In this document: in pieces, positions 1-8,385 of the stretch
How positions within the stretch are numbered: position 1 is the first letter of the stretch
Layout: each line of letters starts with the position of its first letter
DNA from: Chryseobacterium sp. FH2
GTDB taxonomy: Bacteria > Bacteroidota > Bacteroidia > Flavobacteriales > Weeksellaceae
Direction: 5' to 3'
Length of the DNA: 64,000 nt
Assembly (NCBI RefSeq): GCF_001045455.1
Contig: NZ_LFNE01000006.1
Span: 161,541-225,540 of the forward strand
The notes under the pieces: generated by a model
Databases searched by the model: none
Seen by the model: the letters and a program-made list of their open reading frames with translations, nothing else
Told to the model about the DNA's origin: nothing
Translations under genes and position numbers: made by a program

Positions 1-253
1 TTGGGTTAAAAGCCTCTTCGTTGTAAGCTTCCATATTCCTGTCCACAATTCCTTTCAAAGCAGGACCTCCGATGCTGATTAACTCAATGGCCAATTTTGC
101 AAAAGGTCTCATTCCGCCCACGGAAAAATCGAATAATTGTTTCTCAGGAAAAGCTTCAATTACTCTTCTTGTCAGATTTCTATGGCCTTGCCAATGTTCT
201 AATAATTGTTCAGAGCTCATGAATTGTTTTGTGATTGTTGCTGTTGTTGACAT
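1..253 (-). CDS. DinB-like family protein, N-terminal part
   Basis: The reverse strand reads from an ATG at 253 to the left edge without a stop, giving about 84 residues of a protein cut by the window. It looks like the N-terminal helix of a DinB/YfiT-like four-helix protein: a leucine-rich helix containing LLEHWQGHRNLTRRVIEAF is followed by a GGMRPFAKLAIEL segment. DinB-like proteins are small metal-binding helical bundles, often thiol-dependent transferases or damage-induced proteins of unknown substrate. Metal-ligand histidines that would confirm this lie mostly outside the window. A plus-strand open frame over the same bases is a shadow. Confidence 0.6.
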   Translation of the reverse strand, partial: MSTTATITKQFMSSEQLLEHWQGHRNLTRRVIEAFPEKQLFDFSVGGMRPFAKLAIELISIGGPALKGIVDRNMEAYNEEAFNP

Positions 254-436
254 AACTTATATGTTTTAAGTGTTATTGTTGATACAAAGATATAACAGGG
301 TTATGACAACAGTTTGTCAGCAGTATTTTCAAGTTGAAAAAAATATTTTATTTCTTTACCAAAATATCTGGGAGTATTTTTCCGTTAGAGTATGGAATGA
401 ATTAATAAAAACTGTAAATTGTCTAGAAATTACCTC

Positions 437-1021
437 ATGAAGAAGATTATATTGCCGATTGTTACTATATTTTTATTGATATCATGTAATAAAATTGAAG
501 AAAAAATAGACCAGACTGTTCAGAAAACTGCCGAAACTGTTCAAAAGAAAGCTCAGGAAGTGGCAGAAGAAACCGTCACAAAAGCAGTCAGTGAATCAAT
601 AAATTCCCTTACCAATTCTGAGGATGTACAGTTTAATCAGGTTTTCCCGGGTTCGGTTAAAAATATAATTACTGAAGAAAAAGGGAAAAAATTTAAGTTT
701 CCGAATGGCTCAGAGGGCTTTATTTTCAAATATAAAGCTGATAAAACGGTTTTAATTCCTTTTCTGGAAAGCCTGGCTTCAAGTGATGAAAGCAAATCAG
801 ATAAATCTGCCCGGAAAATTAACGGTCAAAGCATTATTGACAAAATAAGTTTCATAGAAAAATTTCTTCCTGAAAATATAGTGGATTCCAGCTTTCTGGA
901 AGATGTTAAAAATGATAAAAGTATTGAATATTACAAATTGAAAAGATTTCCAAATAACAGTACAATTATCTACAATCCCAAGAACCAGACCGTATTACAG
1001 TACGTGGAGGTAAATAAATAA
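437..1021 (+). CDS. Small predicted lipoprotein with coiled-coil stretch
   Basis: A 194-residue protein of unknown function. The ATG at 437 gives a short basic start (MKK), a hydrophobic core and a lipobox ending LLISC, so it should be a membrane-anchored lipoprotein. A TTG 18 bases upstream would add six residues ahead of the signal and is less likely. Just after the lipidated cysteine comes a Glu/Lys/Thr-rich amphipathic stretch (about residues 20-50) with repeated KTAETVQKKAQEV-like heptads, suggesting a helical stalk. The remaining part is a mixed alpha/beta domain that I do not recognise. A hairpin terminator follows directly, so it appears to be a single-gene unit. Confidence 0.75.
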   Translation: MKKIILPIVTIFLLISCNKIEEKIDQTVQKTAETVQKKAQEVAEETVTKAVSESINSLTNSEDVQFNQVFPGSVKNIITEEKGKKFKFPNGSEGFIFKYKADKTVLIPFLESLASSDESKSDKSARKINGQSIIDKISFIEKFLPENIVDSSFLEDVKNDKSIEYYKLKRFPNNSTIIYNPKNQTVLQYVEVNK

Positions 1022-1030
1022 TTTGAGAAG

Positions 1031-1058
1031 ATGACTGGTTTTTACCGGTCATTTTTTG
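1031..1058 (+). terminator. Rho-independent terminator after the lipoprotein gene
   Basis: ATGACTGGT pairs with ACCGGTCAT (one G-U pair) around a short T-rich loop and is followed by a run of T. It lies ten bases after the preceding stop codon. Confidence 0.7.
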
Positions 1059-1156
1059 TTTTTTACCGGACTGCTCATCATTAGCAAAGTTTCTCAGAAC
1101 AGTTACCCACATCTAAAAGATTTGTAAACCTTATGAGAAAAAAGTATTTTAGTAGT

Positions 1157-1726
1157 ATGAAAATTTATACTAAAACAGGAGATAAAGGTCAAACTGCATT
1201 ATATGGAGGAACAAGGGTTTCGAAAGCAAGTGCAAGAGTTGACAGCTACGGAAATATAGATGAGCTCAACTCGTTTATAGGAATTTCAAAAAGTCATATT
1301 GAGGATGAGGAAGTTTTAAAACAATTAAAAAAAATTCAGTTTGATTTATTCACAGTAGGTTCGGAAGCCGCGACTCCGGTTGATAAATTAATGTTGGCAA
1401 ACGGAAAATCCCGTCTTCCATTAGTTATTTCCGAAACTGAAATCGAGGAATTAGAACATTGGATGGATGCTTTTGATGAAAAATTAGAGCCTCTTCAATA
1501 TTTTATCCTTCCAGGGGGCGGAAAACCGGCAACTTTTTTACATGCAGCAAGAACAATTTGCAGAAGAGCAGAACGTTCTTTGGTTTTCCTAAATGAATCA
1601 GAAGAAGTTCGCCCTGAGTTGATTAAATATCTAAACAGGCTTTCAGATTATCTTTTTGTTTTGGCAAGATACATTTCTAAAATCAACGACGAACCGGAAG
1701 AATACTGGAATCCTAATGAAAGATAA
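1157..1726 (+). CDS. PduO-type cob(I)alamin adenosyltransferase
   Basis: A 189-residue ATP:corrinoid adenosyltransferase of the PduO/MMAB family, which transfers the adenosyl group of ATP to cobalt(I) of cobalamin to make coenzyme B12. The N-terminus MKIYTKTGDKGQTALYGG is the family's ATP-binding signature, and the conserved ARTICRRAER helix lies near residue 140. The ATG at 1157 places this motif at the start; an upstream ATG at 1133 would add an unconserved MRKKYFSS tail. Its 3' end overlaps the next gene by 11 bases, so the two are probably translationally coupled. No other B12 genes are in the window. Confidence 0.93.
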   Translation: MKIYTKTGDKGQTALYGGTRVSKASARVDSYGNIDELNSFIGISKSHIEDEEVLKQLKKIQFDLFTVGSEAATPVDKLMLANGKSRLPLVISETEIEELEHWMDAFDEKLEPLQYFILPGGGKPATFLHAARTICRRAERSLVFLNESEEVRPELIKYLNRLSDYLFVLARYISKINDEPEEYWNPNER

Positions 1727-2345
1727 AGCATTACTTTTTATCAATGGTGATCCCCCCACATCTTTTCCAAATCTTGAAAATTATGGTTTGATCGCCTGTA
1801 CAGACGGCGCCTTTCATTACCTGAAACATCTTGATTTTCCTTTGAATAAACTGGATTTTATTTCCGGTGATTTTGATTCGCATTCTGGTAAGGATGAAAA
1901 TATTTATGATGAAAAATTCATTTATACTCCTGATCAGGACAAAACAGACTTTCATAAGGCTCTGGAAATTATTGTAGAAAAAGGGTTTAAAAGCGTTGAT
2001 GTTTTAGGAGGAAGTGGGGGTGAGCAGGATCACTTTTTAGGAAACCTTACCGTGGCTTTTGGTTTTAAAAATAAATTAGGCATAAAGTTTTATGATGAAT
2101 TTTCTGAATATTATTTTGTTCCGAAAAATATTATTGTAAAAAATGTAAAAGATAAAATGGTTTCATTATATCCATTTCCTTTGGTTGAAAATATTACAAC
2201 GAAAGGTTTAAACTGGTCATTAACTAATGGGAATTTAAGTATTACTTCAAGAATTGGAACCAGAAATTTTGCCGTTGAAGATAAGATTTCTATTGCATAT
2301 GAAAAAGGAGATTTACTGATTTTTGTTGGAAAAAAATATCTGTAA
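1716..2345 (+). CDS. thiN: Thiamine pyrophosphokinase
   Basis: A 209-residue thiamine diphosphokinase, which transfers pyrophosphate from ATP to thiamine to give thiamine diphosphate. Family marks are the N-terminal ACTDGA segment, the SGDFDS motif (about residue 50), a TPDQDKTDFHKAL stretch and the VLGGSGGEQDH motif. The start at ATG 1716 gives MKDKALLFINGD, in line with the family; a longer open frame upstream lies inside the adenosyltransferase gene. The 11-base overlap with the preceding cobalamin gene suggests an operon of two cofactor enzymes. Confidence 0.9.
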   Translation: MKDKALLFINGDPPTSFPNLENYGLIACTDGAFHYLKHLDFPLNKLDFISGDFDSHSGKDENIYDEKFIYTPDQDKTDFHKALEIIVEKGFKSVDVLGGSGGEQDHFLGNLTVAFGFKNKLGIKFYDEFSEYYFVPKNIIVKNVKDKMVSLYPFPLVENITTKGLNWSLTNGNLSITSRIGTRNFAVEDKISIAYEKGDLLIFVGKKYL

Positions 2346-2418
2346 ATTGAGAGGGAGAATAACAAAGTTAAAGGCAGATATATATATAAATTAGTAAAAC
2401 CTGTAGGAAATAAAAAAA

Positions 2419-3294
2419 TTGAAAAACTTAATTAAAATATCATTACTTTTCATCTCATTACTCTGTATGTTCTCCTGCAGAATACAGAGTTTTTCCACAC
2501 CTGAATATGGTAAAAATGAATCAGAAGAACAGCTTAAAATAAGAAAAGTTCATAATTTCCGAGCTGTTGAAAATATTAAAAATATTGACGGAAGAATTTT
2601 AAAAAAAGGCAGATTTTACAGAAGCGGACATCTTCATAAGCTTAAGGAGAAATCTTTTGATAAACTGGAAAAATTAGGGATCAGAGAAGTTATTGATTTG
2701 AGGAACTCAAAGGAAATTTCTCAAAAACCGGATCATCTTCCGGTTGATATTATTTATAAAAATTATTCTGCATTTGAGGATGAAGGCGACCAATTGGATC
2801 AGGCTAAAAAGCTGGTTTTAAAAGGAAAAGTAACCGGTTCTGATGCCAATAAACGGATGCTGGATTTTTATAAGGATTATGTAACGGAAAATCCCGGAAT
2901 CATCAAGAAAATTATCACTGAAATTTTAGAGTCAGACCAGCCTGTTTTATATCATTGCACTGCCGGAAAAGACAGGACGGGAATCACAACAGCATTGATT
3001 TTAACGATTTTAAAATTTGATAAAGAGACTATTTATAATGATTATCTTTTATCAAATAATTATCGAGAAAAATTAGTTGGTAAAAGACTTAATCTTGCCC
3101 ATAATTTGCATTTTGTTTATCCTAAAATGGATATAAAAGTACTGGAAAAATTGAGTTGGATAGAAACAGCGTATCTTGATGCCGCTTTTGATGAAATCAA
3201 TAAAAAATATGGTTCAACTGATACTTATATTCAAGAGGTTTTGGGTATTTCTGAGGATAAAAGACAAGAATATATTGAGAAGTTCACGTATTGA
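2419..3294 (+). CDS. Lipoprotein tyrosine/lipid-type phosphatase
   Basis: A 291-residue predicted lipoprotein (lipobox near LLCMFSC) with a cysteine phosphatase domain. The loop HCTAGKDRTG has the Cx5R pattern, with nucleophile Cys180 and Arg186, and belongs to the Y_phosphatase3/PTEN-like group seen in MptpB/LipA-type phosphatases. An RxGHLHKL segment and a RNFRAVENI-like start also fit this group. The substrate cannot be told from sequence and may be phosphotyrosine or phosphoinositide. The only start compatible with the signal peptide is TTG at 2419, preceded by an AGGAAA stretch. Confidence 0.87.
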   Translation: MKNLIKISLLFISLLCMFSCRIQSFSTPEYGKNESEEQLKIRKVHNFRAVENIKNIDGRILKKGRFYRSGHLHKLKEKSFDKLEKLGIREVIDLRNSKEISQKPDHLPVDIIYKNYSAFEDEGDQLDQAKKLVLKGKVTGSDANKRMLDFYKDYVTENPGIIKKIITEILESDQPVLYHCTAGKDRTGITTALILTILKFDKETIYNDYLLSNNYREKLVGKRLNLAHNLHFVYPKMDIKVLEKLSWIETAYLDAAFDEINKKYGSTDTYIQEVLGISEDKRQEYIEKFTY

Positions 3295-3403
3295 TAATCT
3301 CAATGTATTTTTACTGGAAAACACTTGAAAATTTATAATAAATTTAACGCTAAAAAATCAAACTTTTTTAGCAATTTTGCATTCTTAATTCACTTGTTTA
3401 GAA

Positions 3404-4798
3404 ATGAAAATAAAATACTCGGAACTTATTGATCAGACATTATATTTTCCTACTGAGGAATTTAATGTTTCTGAGAACAATTTGTTATTTCACGACATTC
3501 CGTTGATGGATGTTGTTGAAAAGTTTGGCACCCCGCTAAAAATCAGCTACCTGCCAAGAATTTCTCAAAATATCCAGAAAGCCAAAAGCTGGTTTAAGGA
3601 AGCATTTGAGAAAACCGAATATAAGAAGAATTATAGATATTGCTATTGTACAAAATCAAGTCATTTTAAATTTGTACTTGAAGAAGCGCTAAAAAATGAT
3701 ATTTCTATAGAAACTTCTTCTGCTTATGATATGGATATCGTAAAATCTCTTTATGAAAGCGGAAAAGTAGATAAAGATATTGAGGTAATCTGTAATGGTT
3801 TCAAAACTGATGATTATTTGGCCAACATTTCAGATATGATAAATAATGGTTTTGAAAATATTACTCCGATTCTGGATAATTACCGTGAATTGGATAAACT
3901 TACCGAAAGCATTGATACCACTTTTGACATCGGAATCAGAATCGCATCTGAAGAAGAGCCAAAATTCGAATTTTATACTTCAAGATTAGGAATCGGATAT
4001 AAAGATATTATTCCCTATTACAGCCAAAAAATTGCTGAGCACCCGAATGCAAGATTGAAGATGCTTCACTTCTTCATAAATACGGGGATAAAAGACACAG
4101 CGTATTACTGGAATGAATTATACAAATGTCTTCGCGTATACGCCCGTTTGAAAAAAATTGCCCCCGAAGTAAATTCTTTGAATATCGGTGGTGGTTTTCC
4201 TATCAAAACGTCTTTACAGTTTGATTATGATTATCAATATATGGTTGAGGAAATTGTTTCTCAAATCAAAAAATTCTGCGAAGAAGAAGGAGTAGAAGAG
4301 CCTAATATCTATACTGAATTTGGGAGCTTCACTGTAGGTGAGAGTGGTGCAAATATTTATAAAATTATTTCTCAAAAACGTCAGAATGACAGAGAAAAGT
4401 GGAACATGATTGATTCTTCTTTCATGACTACGCTGCCTGATACCTGGGCGATTTCAAGACACTTCATCATGCTCCCGTTGAACCGTTGGGATGATACTTA
4501 CGAAAGAGTTTTCCTGGGTGGCCTGACTTGTGATTCAGATGATTACTATAATTCTGAGCAACATACGAATGCCATTTATCTGCCGGTTTTCAGTGATACA
4601 AAACCTTTATATATCGGTTTTTTTCATACAGGTGCTTATCAGGAAACCATCAGTGGATTTGGTGGTATTCATCACTGTCTGATGCCTCAGCCGAGACACG
4701 TATTAATTCAGAAAGATGAAAACGGGGAACTGCAATATGAGATTTTCCGTGAAAAACAGGAAGCGGAAGATGTATTGAAACTTTTGGGTTATAAATAA
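3404..4798 (+). CDS. speA: Arginine decarboxylase, short Bacteroidota form
   Basis: A 464-residue fold-III PLP-dependent decarboxylase. The YCYCTKSSH segment (about residue 82) carries the Schiff-base lysine, NIGGGFPIK is the phosphate-binding glycine loop, and GLTCDSDDYY holds the C-terminal active-site cysteine and aspartate. The size and these motifs match the short biosynthetic arginine decarboxylase group of Bacteroidota, which makes agmatine. The agmatinase gene lies 0.9 kb downstream, completing the agmatine route to putrescine, which supports arginine rather than diaminopimelate or carboxynorspermidine as substrate. Other fold-III decarboxylases cannot be fully excluded. Confidence 0.85.
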   Translation: MKIKYSELIDQTLYFPTEEFNVSENNLLFHDIPLMDVVEKFGTPLKISYLPRISQNIQKAKSWFKEAFEKTEYKKNYRYCYCTKSSHFKFVLEEALKNDISIETSSAYDMDIVKSLYESGKVDKDIEVICNGFKTDDYLANISDMINNGFENITPILDNYRELDKLTESIDTTFDIGIRIASEEEPKFEFYTSRLGIGYKDIIPYYSQKIAEHPNARLKMLHFFINTGIKDTAYYWNELYKCLRVYARLKKIAPEVNSLNIGGGFPIKTSLQFDYDYQYMVEEIVSQIKKFCEEEGVEEPNIYTEFGSFTVGESGANIYKIISQKRQNDREKWNMIDSSFMTTLPDTWAISRHFIMLPLNRWDDTYERVFLGGLTCDSDDYYNSEQHTNAIYLPVFSDTKPLYIGFFHTGAYQETISGFGGIHHCLMPQPRHVLIQKDENGELQYEIFREKQEAEDVLKLLGYK

Positions 4799-4803
4799 AA
4801 AAA

Positions 4804-4837
4804 TGTCATTGCGAGGAGCGAAGCGACGAAGCAATCT
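4804..4837. repeat. Short GC-rich dispersed-type repeat
   Basis: The block starts TGTCATTGCGAGGAGCG and runs on to AAGCAATCT. It is much richer in GC than its surroundings and is an imperfect inverted repeat (ATTGCG against CGAAGCAAT). Similar 'cattgcgaggagcgaagcgac'-type blocks recur between genes in many bacterial genomes. Only one copy is in this window, so its dispersed nature is inferred. Confidence 0.5.
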
Positions 4838-4892
4838 CAAAATAAAATAGATATTCTTCATTTCATTTTGTTTCATTAATAAAATACAAAAT

Positions 4893-4919
4893 AAAAGCTC
4901 TCAAATTTTGAGAGCTTTT
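4893..4919. terminator. Bidirectional terminator between convergent speA and HAD genes
   Basis: AAAAGCTCTCAAA pairs perfectly with TTTGAGAGCTTTT around a single T. The A and T flanks allow termination in both directions, serving both convergent genes. Confidence 0.8.
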
Positions 4920-4923
4920 CTAT

Positions 4924-5583
4924 TTAAAAATATTTTGAAACTTTATCTAATTCAAGTTCGGTATAATCTGAAACCACAGTGTCTGCTAAGGTATAATCCT
5001 GATTCTCAGAATGAAGACTTCTGTATGCCGCGCAGAAAATATTCGCCCTGTATGCCGCCAAAATTCCATTCGTTGAATCTTCTATAACCATGCAGTTTTC
5101 AACAGGCTCGTCGGCCATTTCTGCAGCTAACAAAAAAACTTCAGGATGAGGTTTTGATTCTTTTAAATCTGCACCGCTTATTTTTCCGCTGAAATATTTT
5201 TCTAATCCGAACTTTTCAAAGACCATATTGATTGTAGTCATAGTAGCGGAAGAAGCCAGAATTAATGTAATTCCATTTTCATGATAATGCTGAATCAGTT
5301 CTCTCACTCCCGGTATCAAATCAAATTCTTCATCATTATAAAAGTAATCCTTAAAGTGAGATCTTTTGATAGTTGCGATGTCTTCATGAGTTTTGTTTAA
5401 ATTAAATTCACTAATCAAAGTGTCGCAAACTCTTTTAGTAGAAGCACCGGTAAAAGATGTATATAAATCTTCGGAAACCGCAATTTCCAGTTCGTTGAAT
5501 GTTTTGAAATAGGCTTTTCTGTGTAATGGTTCTGTATCTACAATTACTCCATCCATATCGAAAAGAACAGCTTTTAAAGGCAT
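4924..5583 (-). CDS. HAD-superfamily phosphatase, beta-phosphoglucomutase-like
   Basis: A 219-residue haloacid-dehalogenase-type hydrolase. Motif I is FDMDGVIVDTE at residues 8-18 with the Asp nucleophile and the general acid Asp; motif II is the LASSAT serine; motif III/IV are KSKPHPEVF-like and MVIEDSTNG. A helical cap sits between motif I and motif II, as in the phosphoglucomutase/phosphatase subgroup. The ATG at 5583 (MPLKAVLFD) fits the family; a TTG 21 bases upstream is possible. The substrate is not determined by sequence. It converges on speA and shares its terminator. Confidence 0.88.
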   Translation of the reverse strand: MPLKAVLFDMDGVIVDTEPLHRKAYFKTFNELEIAVSEDLYTSFTGASTKRVCDTLISEFNLNKTHEDIATIKRSHFKDYFYNDEEFDLIPGVRELIQHYHENGITLILASSATMTTINMVFEKFGLEKYFSGKISGADLKESKPHPEVFLLAAEMADEPVENCMVIEDSTNGILAAYRANIFCAAYRSLHSENQDYTLADTVVSDYTELELDKVSKYF

Positions 5584-5674
5584 ATTTGAGAGATTTTTAT
5601 GCAAAATTAAGAAACATTAATTGAAACCCATATTAAAGTAATCATAAAATATTTTTAATGACATTAAATTCAAC

Positions 5675-5682
5675 TATCTTTG
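5675..5682 (+). promoter_or_regulatory. Candidate -7 promoter element of speB
   Basis: TATCTTTG matches the Bacteroidota -7 consensus TAnnTTTG and lies 28 bases ahead of the speB start. A clear -33 TTTG at the right spacing is not visible, so this is tentative. Confidence 0.35.
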
Positions 5683-5709
5683 AACCATCAATTTTTTATC
5701 ATTTAAAAC

Positions 5710-6564
5710 ATGAAAACATACGCAGGAATTCCTGAAGAAAATGCATCATTAGAGAACTCGAAAGTAATGTTGGTAACAGTTCCTTACGATGGAACCTCAA
5801 CTTGGGGAAAAGGAGCTGACAAAGGTCCTGAATTATTCCTTGATGCTTCTGAAAATATGGAGCTTTATGATATCGAAACCCAAACTGAACCTTATCTTGA
5901 AGGGGTGTATTTAGCGGGAGAAATTTCCGAAAATTCTTCACCTGAAGCCATGACGGAAGCGGTTTACCAGAAAACAAAAGAACTTCTGAATAATGATGGG
6001 AAATTATTTACCCTTTTCGGTGGTGAACATTCTGTTTCTATTGGTTCGATTCGTGCGGTTGGTGAGAAATTTGAGAATTTGACCGTTCTTCAATTAGATG
6101 CTCACACAGATTTACGTCCTGAATTCCACGGTTCTACTTCTAACCACGCTTGTGCGGTTTTTGAAGCCAATCAAAAGCATAACTTGGTTCAAGTGGGAAT
6201 CCGTTCTATGGATATAGAGGAAGCCCAATATTTACCGGAAGGAAGAGTGTTTTTTGCTCACGAAATTGCCAATAATGAAAATTGGGTAAATGATGTGTTA
6301 GAAAAAGTTTCAGGAAACGTATATATTACCATTGACCTTGATGCTTTTGACCCTTCAATCGCTCCGTCTACAGGAACTCCTGAGCCTGGTGGTTTACAAT
6401 GGTATCCGACATTAGAATTATTAAGAAAAGTATTTGAAAAATGTAATGTTGTAGCGTTTGATATTGTAGAATTAATGGATTCTCCGATGGCAAAGCCAAG
6501 TGCATTCCTGGCTGCGAAGCTATATTACAAAATGCTTGCTTATTATCATATTAATCAAGACTAA
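5710..6564 (+). CDS. speB: Agmatinase
   Basis: A 284-residue ureohydrolase that cleaves agmatine to putrescine and urea using two manganese ions. The metal ligands are visible in GGEHSVS (His), DAHTDLR (Asp, His, Asp) and DLDAFDPS (Asp, Asp), followed by the family motif TGTPEPGG. Together with the speA gene upstream it makes the arginine-agmatine-putrescine route. It has its own candidate promoter and is not overlapped with speA. A formiminoglutamase or arginase role is less likely given its neighbour. Confidence 0.92.
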   Translation: MKTYAGIPEENASLENSKVMLVTVPYDGTSTWGKGADKGPELFLDASENMELYDIETQTEPYLEGVYLAGEISENSSPEAMTEAVYQKTKELLNNDGKLFTLFGGEHSVSIGSIRAVGEKFENLTVLQLDAHTDLRPEFHGSTSNHACAVFEANQKHNLVQVGIRSMDIEEAQYLPEGRVFFAHEIANNENWVNDVLEKVSGNVYITIDLDAFDPSIAPSTGTPEPGGLQWYPTLELLRKVFEKCNVVAFDIVELMDSPMAKPSAFLAAKLYYKMLAYYHINQD

Positions 6565-6632
6565 AACTTCGCAAGAATCGGATTTTTTCTGCCAAAAGTT
6601 CTTTGGAAATTTGTGAGGTAAAACAAAATGAT

Positions 6633-7493
6633 ATGTCCACACAAAATCAAATAGATTATAACCGAATTGCGAAAGCGATAGAGTATATTCAACATAATTT
6701 TAAGCTTCAGCCGAGTTTGAATGAAGTAGCAGAGAAGATCAATCTGAGCCCGGCTCATTTCCAGAAAATATTTACGGATTGGGCAGGAACAAGCCCTAAA
6801 AAGTTTTTGCAGTTCATTAGCCTTGAGCATGCTAAAAATTTGTTGAAGGAAGAAAAAGCGAGTTTATTTGATACAGCCTTCGAGACTGGTCTTTCAAGCA
6901 CAAGCAGGTTGCATGATTTGTTTGTGAAAATCGAAGGCATGTCTCCGGCAGAATATAAAAACGGTGGAAAAAGCCTTATGATCAACTACAGTTTTTTCCA
7001 AAGTCCTTTTGGTAGTGTGATTACAGCTTCCACAGAAAAAGGGGTCTGTTATATGGCTTTTGAAAACAATAAGGAAACAGCATTAGGAGATTTGAAATAT
7101 AAATTTCCTAATGCTTCTTTTTTTGAAAGACAGGATGAATTTCAGAAAAATGCATTGTCTATTTTTGATAAAGACTGGACAAAACTCAATACAATAAAAT
7201 TACATTTAAAAGGAACCGATTTTCAGCTTAAAGTTTGGGAAAGCCTTCTTACGATTCCAATGGGAAAATTATCTACTTATGGAAATTTAGCTGGAAAAAT
7301 TGGTCATTCTAAGGCATCAAGAGCCGTTGGAACAGCGATCGGAAATAATCCTGTAGCGTTTTTGATTCCTTGCCATCGTGTAATTCAGGCTTCCGGAAAT
7401 ATTGGGGGATACAGATGGGGAAGTGATAGAAAACAATTGATTGTGGGTTGGGAAAGCTCCAGAATTTATTCTGAAAATTCTATTTTACTTTAA
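6633..7493 (+). CDS. AraC-type regulator fused to O6-alkylguanine-DNA methyltransferase
   Basis: A 286-residue fusion. Residues about 10-110 form an AraC/XylS double helix-turn-helix domain (SLNEVAEKINLS; FDTAFETGLSSTSRLHDLF). Residues about 120-280 form an Ogt/MGMT domain with the acceptor loop PCHRV, where Cys247 takes the alkyl group from O6-methylguanine. The N-terminal Ada domain that repairs methylphosphotriesters through a zinc-bound cysteine is missing, so sensing must work differently from E. coli Ada. The ATG at 6633 (MSTQNQ) is chosen over a TTG ten codons upstream. An AlkB-like gene follows, giving an adaptive-response-like pair. Confidence 0.92.
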   Translation: MSTQNQIDYNRIAKAIEYIQHNFKLQPSLNEVAEKINLSPAHFQKIFTDWAGTSPKKFLQFISLEHAKNLLKEEKASLFDTAFETGLSSTSRLHDLFVKIEGMSPAEYKNGGKSLMINYSFFQSPFGSVITASTEKGVCYMAFENNKETALGDLKYKFPNASFFERQDEFQKNALSIFDKDWTKLNTIKLHLKGTDFQLKVWESLLTIPMGKLSTYGNLAGKIGHSKASRAVGTAIGNNPVAFLIPCHRVIQASGNIGGYRWGSDRKQLIVGWESSRIYSENSILL

Positions 7494-7552
7494 TTTTCTC
7501 CCAGATATTTGTGCTCATTTGTGTTAAAATTCAGCTTTAAAAATTATTAAAA

Positions 7553-8164
7553 ATGATGAGTTTGTTTGAAGATATTTCTGATTACCCTCTAAATATTCTT
7601 CCTAATGATGGAACAGTTCATTATTACGGAAAAGTTTTCTCTAAGGAAAAATCTGATTTTTATTATGACTATTTGTTTAATCAAATCCCTTGGGAGAATG
7701 ATGAAGCCGTAATTTTCGGAAAATTAATTTTGACCAAAAGGAAAGTTGCATGGTTTGGAGAAAAACCATTCGAGTATACCTATTCAAAGCGGACGAAATA
7801 TGCAAAATTCTGGACTCCTGAACTATTGGAATTAAAGAAAAAATGTGAAAAAATTTCGGGAGAGACTTACAACTCCTGCCTTTTGAATTTATATCATGAC
7901 GGAAGTGAGGGAATGGCTTATCACAGTGATGGAGAAAAGGATTTGAAAAAGCATGGAGCAATTGCTTCTTTAACGTTCGGGGCAGAAAGAAAATTTCTGT
8001 TTAAACATAAAATAACCAAAGAAAAAGTAGAAGTATTTCTGGAAAACGGAAGTTTATTAGTAATGAAAGGAATAACACAGGATAATTGGCTTCATCGGCT
8101 TCCGCCCACTACAAAAATAAAAACTCCCAGAGTAAATTTGACTTTCAGAACGATCGAGGAATAG
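7553..8164 (+). CDS. AlkB-like 2-oxoglutarate/Fe(II) DNA-repair dioxygenase
   Basis: A 203-residue AlkB-family enzyme that oxidatively removes alkyl groups from bases such as 1-methyladenine and 3-methylcytosine. The iron ligands are the His and Asp of YHSDGE (about residues 123-125) and a His in the NWLHRLP segment. The 2-oxoglutarate-binding arginine pattern is PRVNLTFR at the C-terminus. The short N-terminus resembles the ABH2/ABH3 type. It lies 59 bases after the AraC-Ogt fusion, which probably controls it. A second ATG directly follows the first and may be the real start. Confidence 0.9.
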   Translation: MMSLFEDISDYPLNILPNDGTVHYYGKVFSKEKSDFYYDYLFNQIPWENDEAVIFGKLILTKRKVAWFGEKPFEYTYSKRTKYAKFWTPELLELKKKCEKISGETYNSCLLNLYHDGSEGMAYHSDGEKDLKKHGAIASLTFGAERKFLFKHKITKEKVEVFLENGSLLVMKGITQDNWLHRLPPTTKIKTPRVNLTFRTIEE

Positions 8165-8352
8165 TTTTCAAAGTGATATTTTATCCACAAATTTGTTATT
8201 CCTCAGGAATTGAAACAAATTTTACAGCTAATCTCTGATAAATAAACTTTCTGCAGGATGACAAACAGAATAGTTGTTTTCTCTAGCGGTTAACGCAGAT
8301 TTTTAGCCCAATTATTTATCTAAACTTTGCAAATCTGTGAGAAACTTAAAAC

Positions 8353-8381
8353 AAAAAGCTGTTCAGATAGAACAGCTTTTT
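8353..8381. terminator. Bidirectional terminator
   Basis: AAAAAGCTGTTC pairs perfectly with GAACAGCTTTTT around AGATA. It lies five bases after the stop of the CocE gene on the minus strand, and may also stop transcription from the alkB side. Confidence 0.8.
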
Positions 8382-8385
8382 AAAT

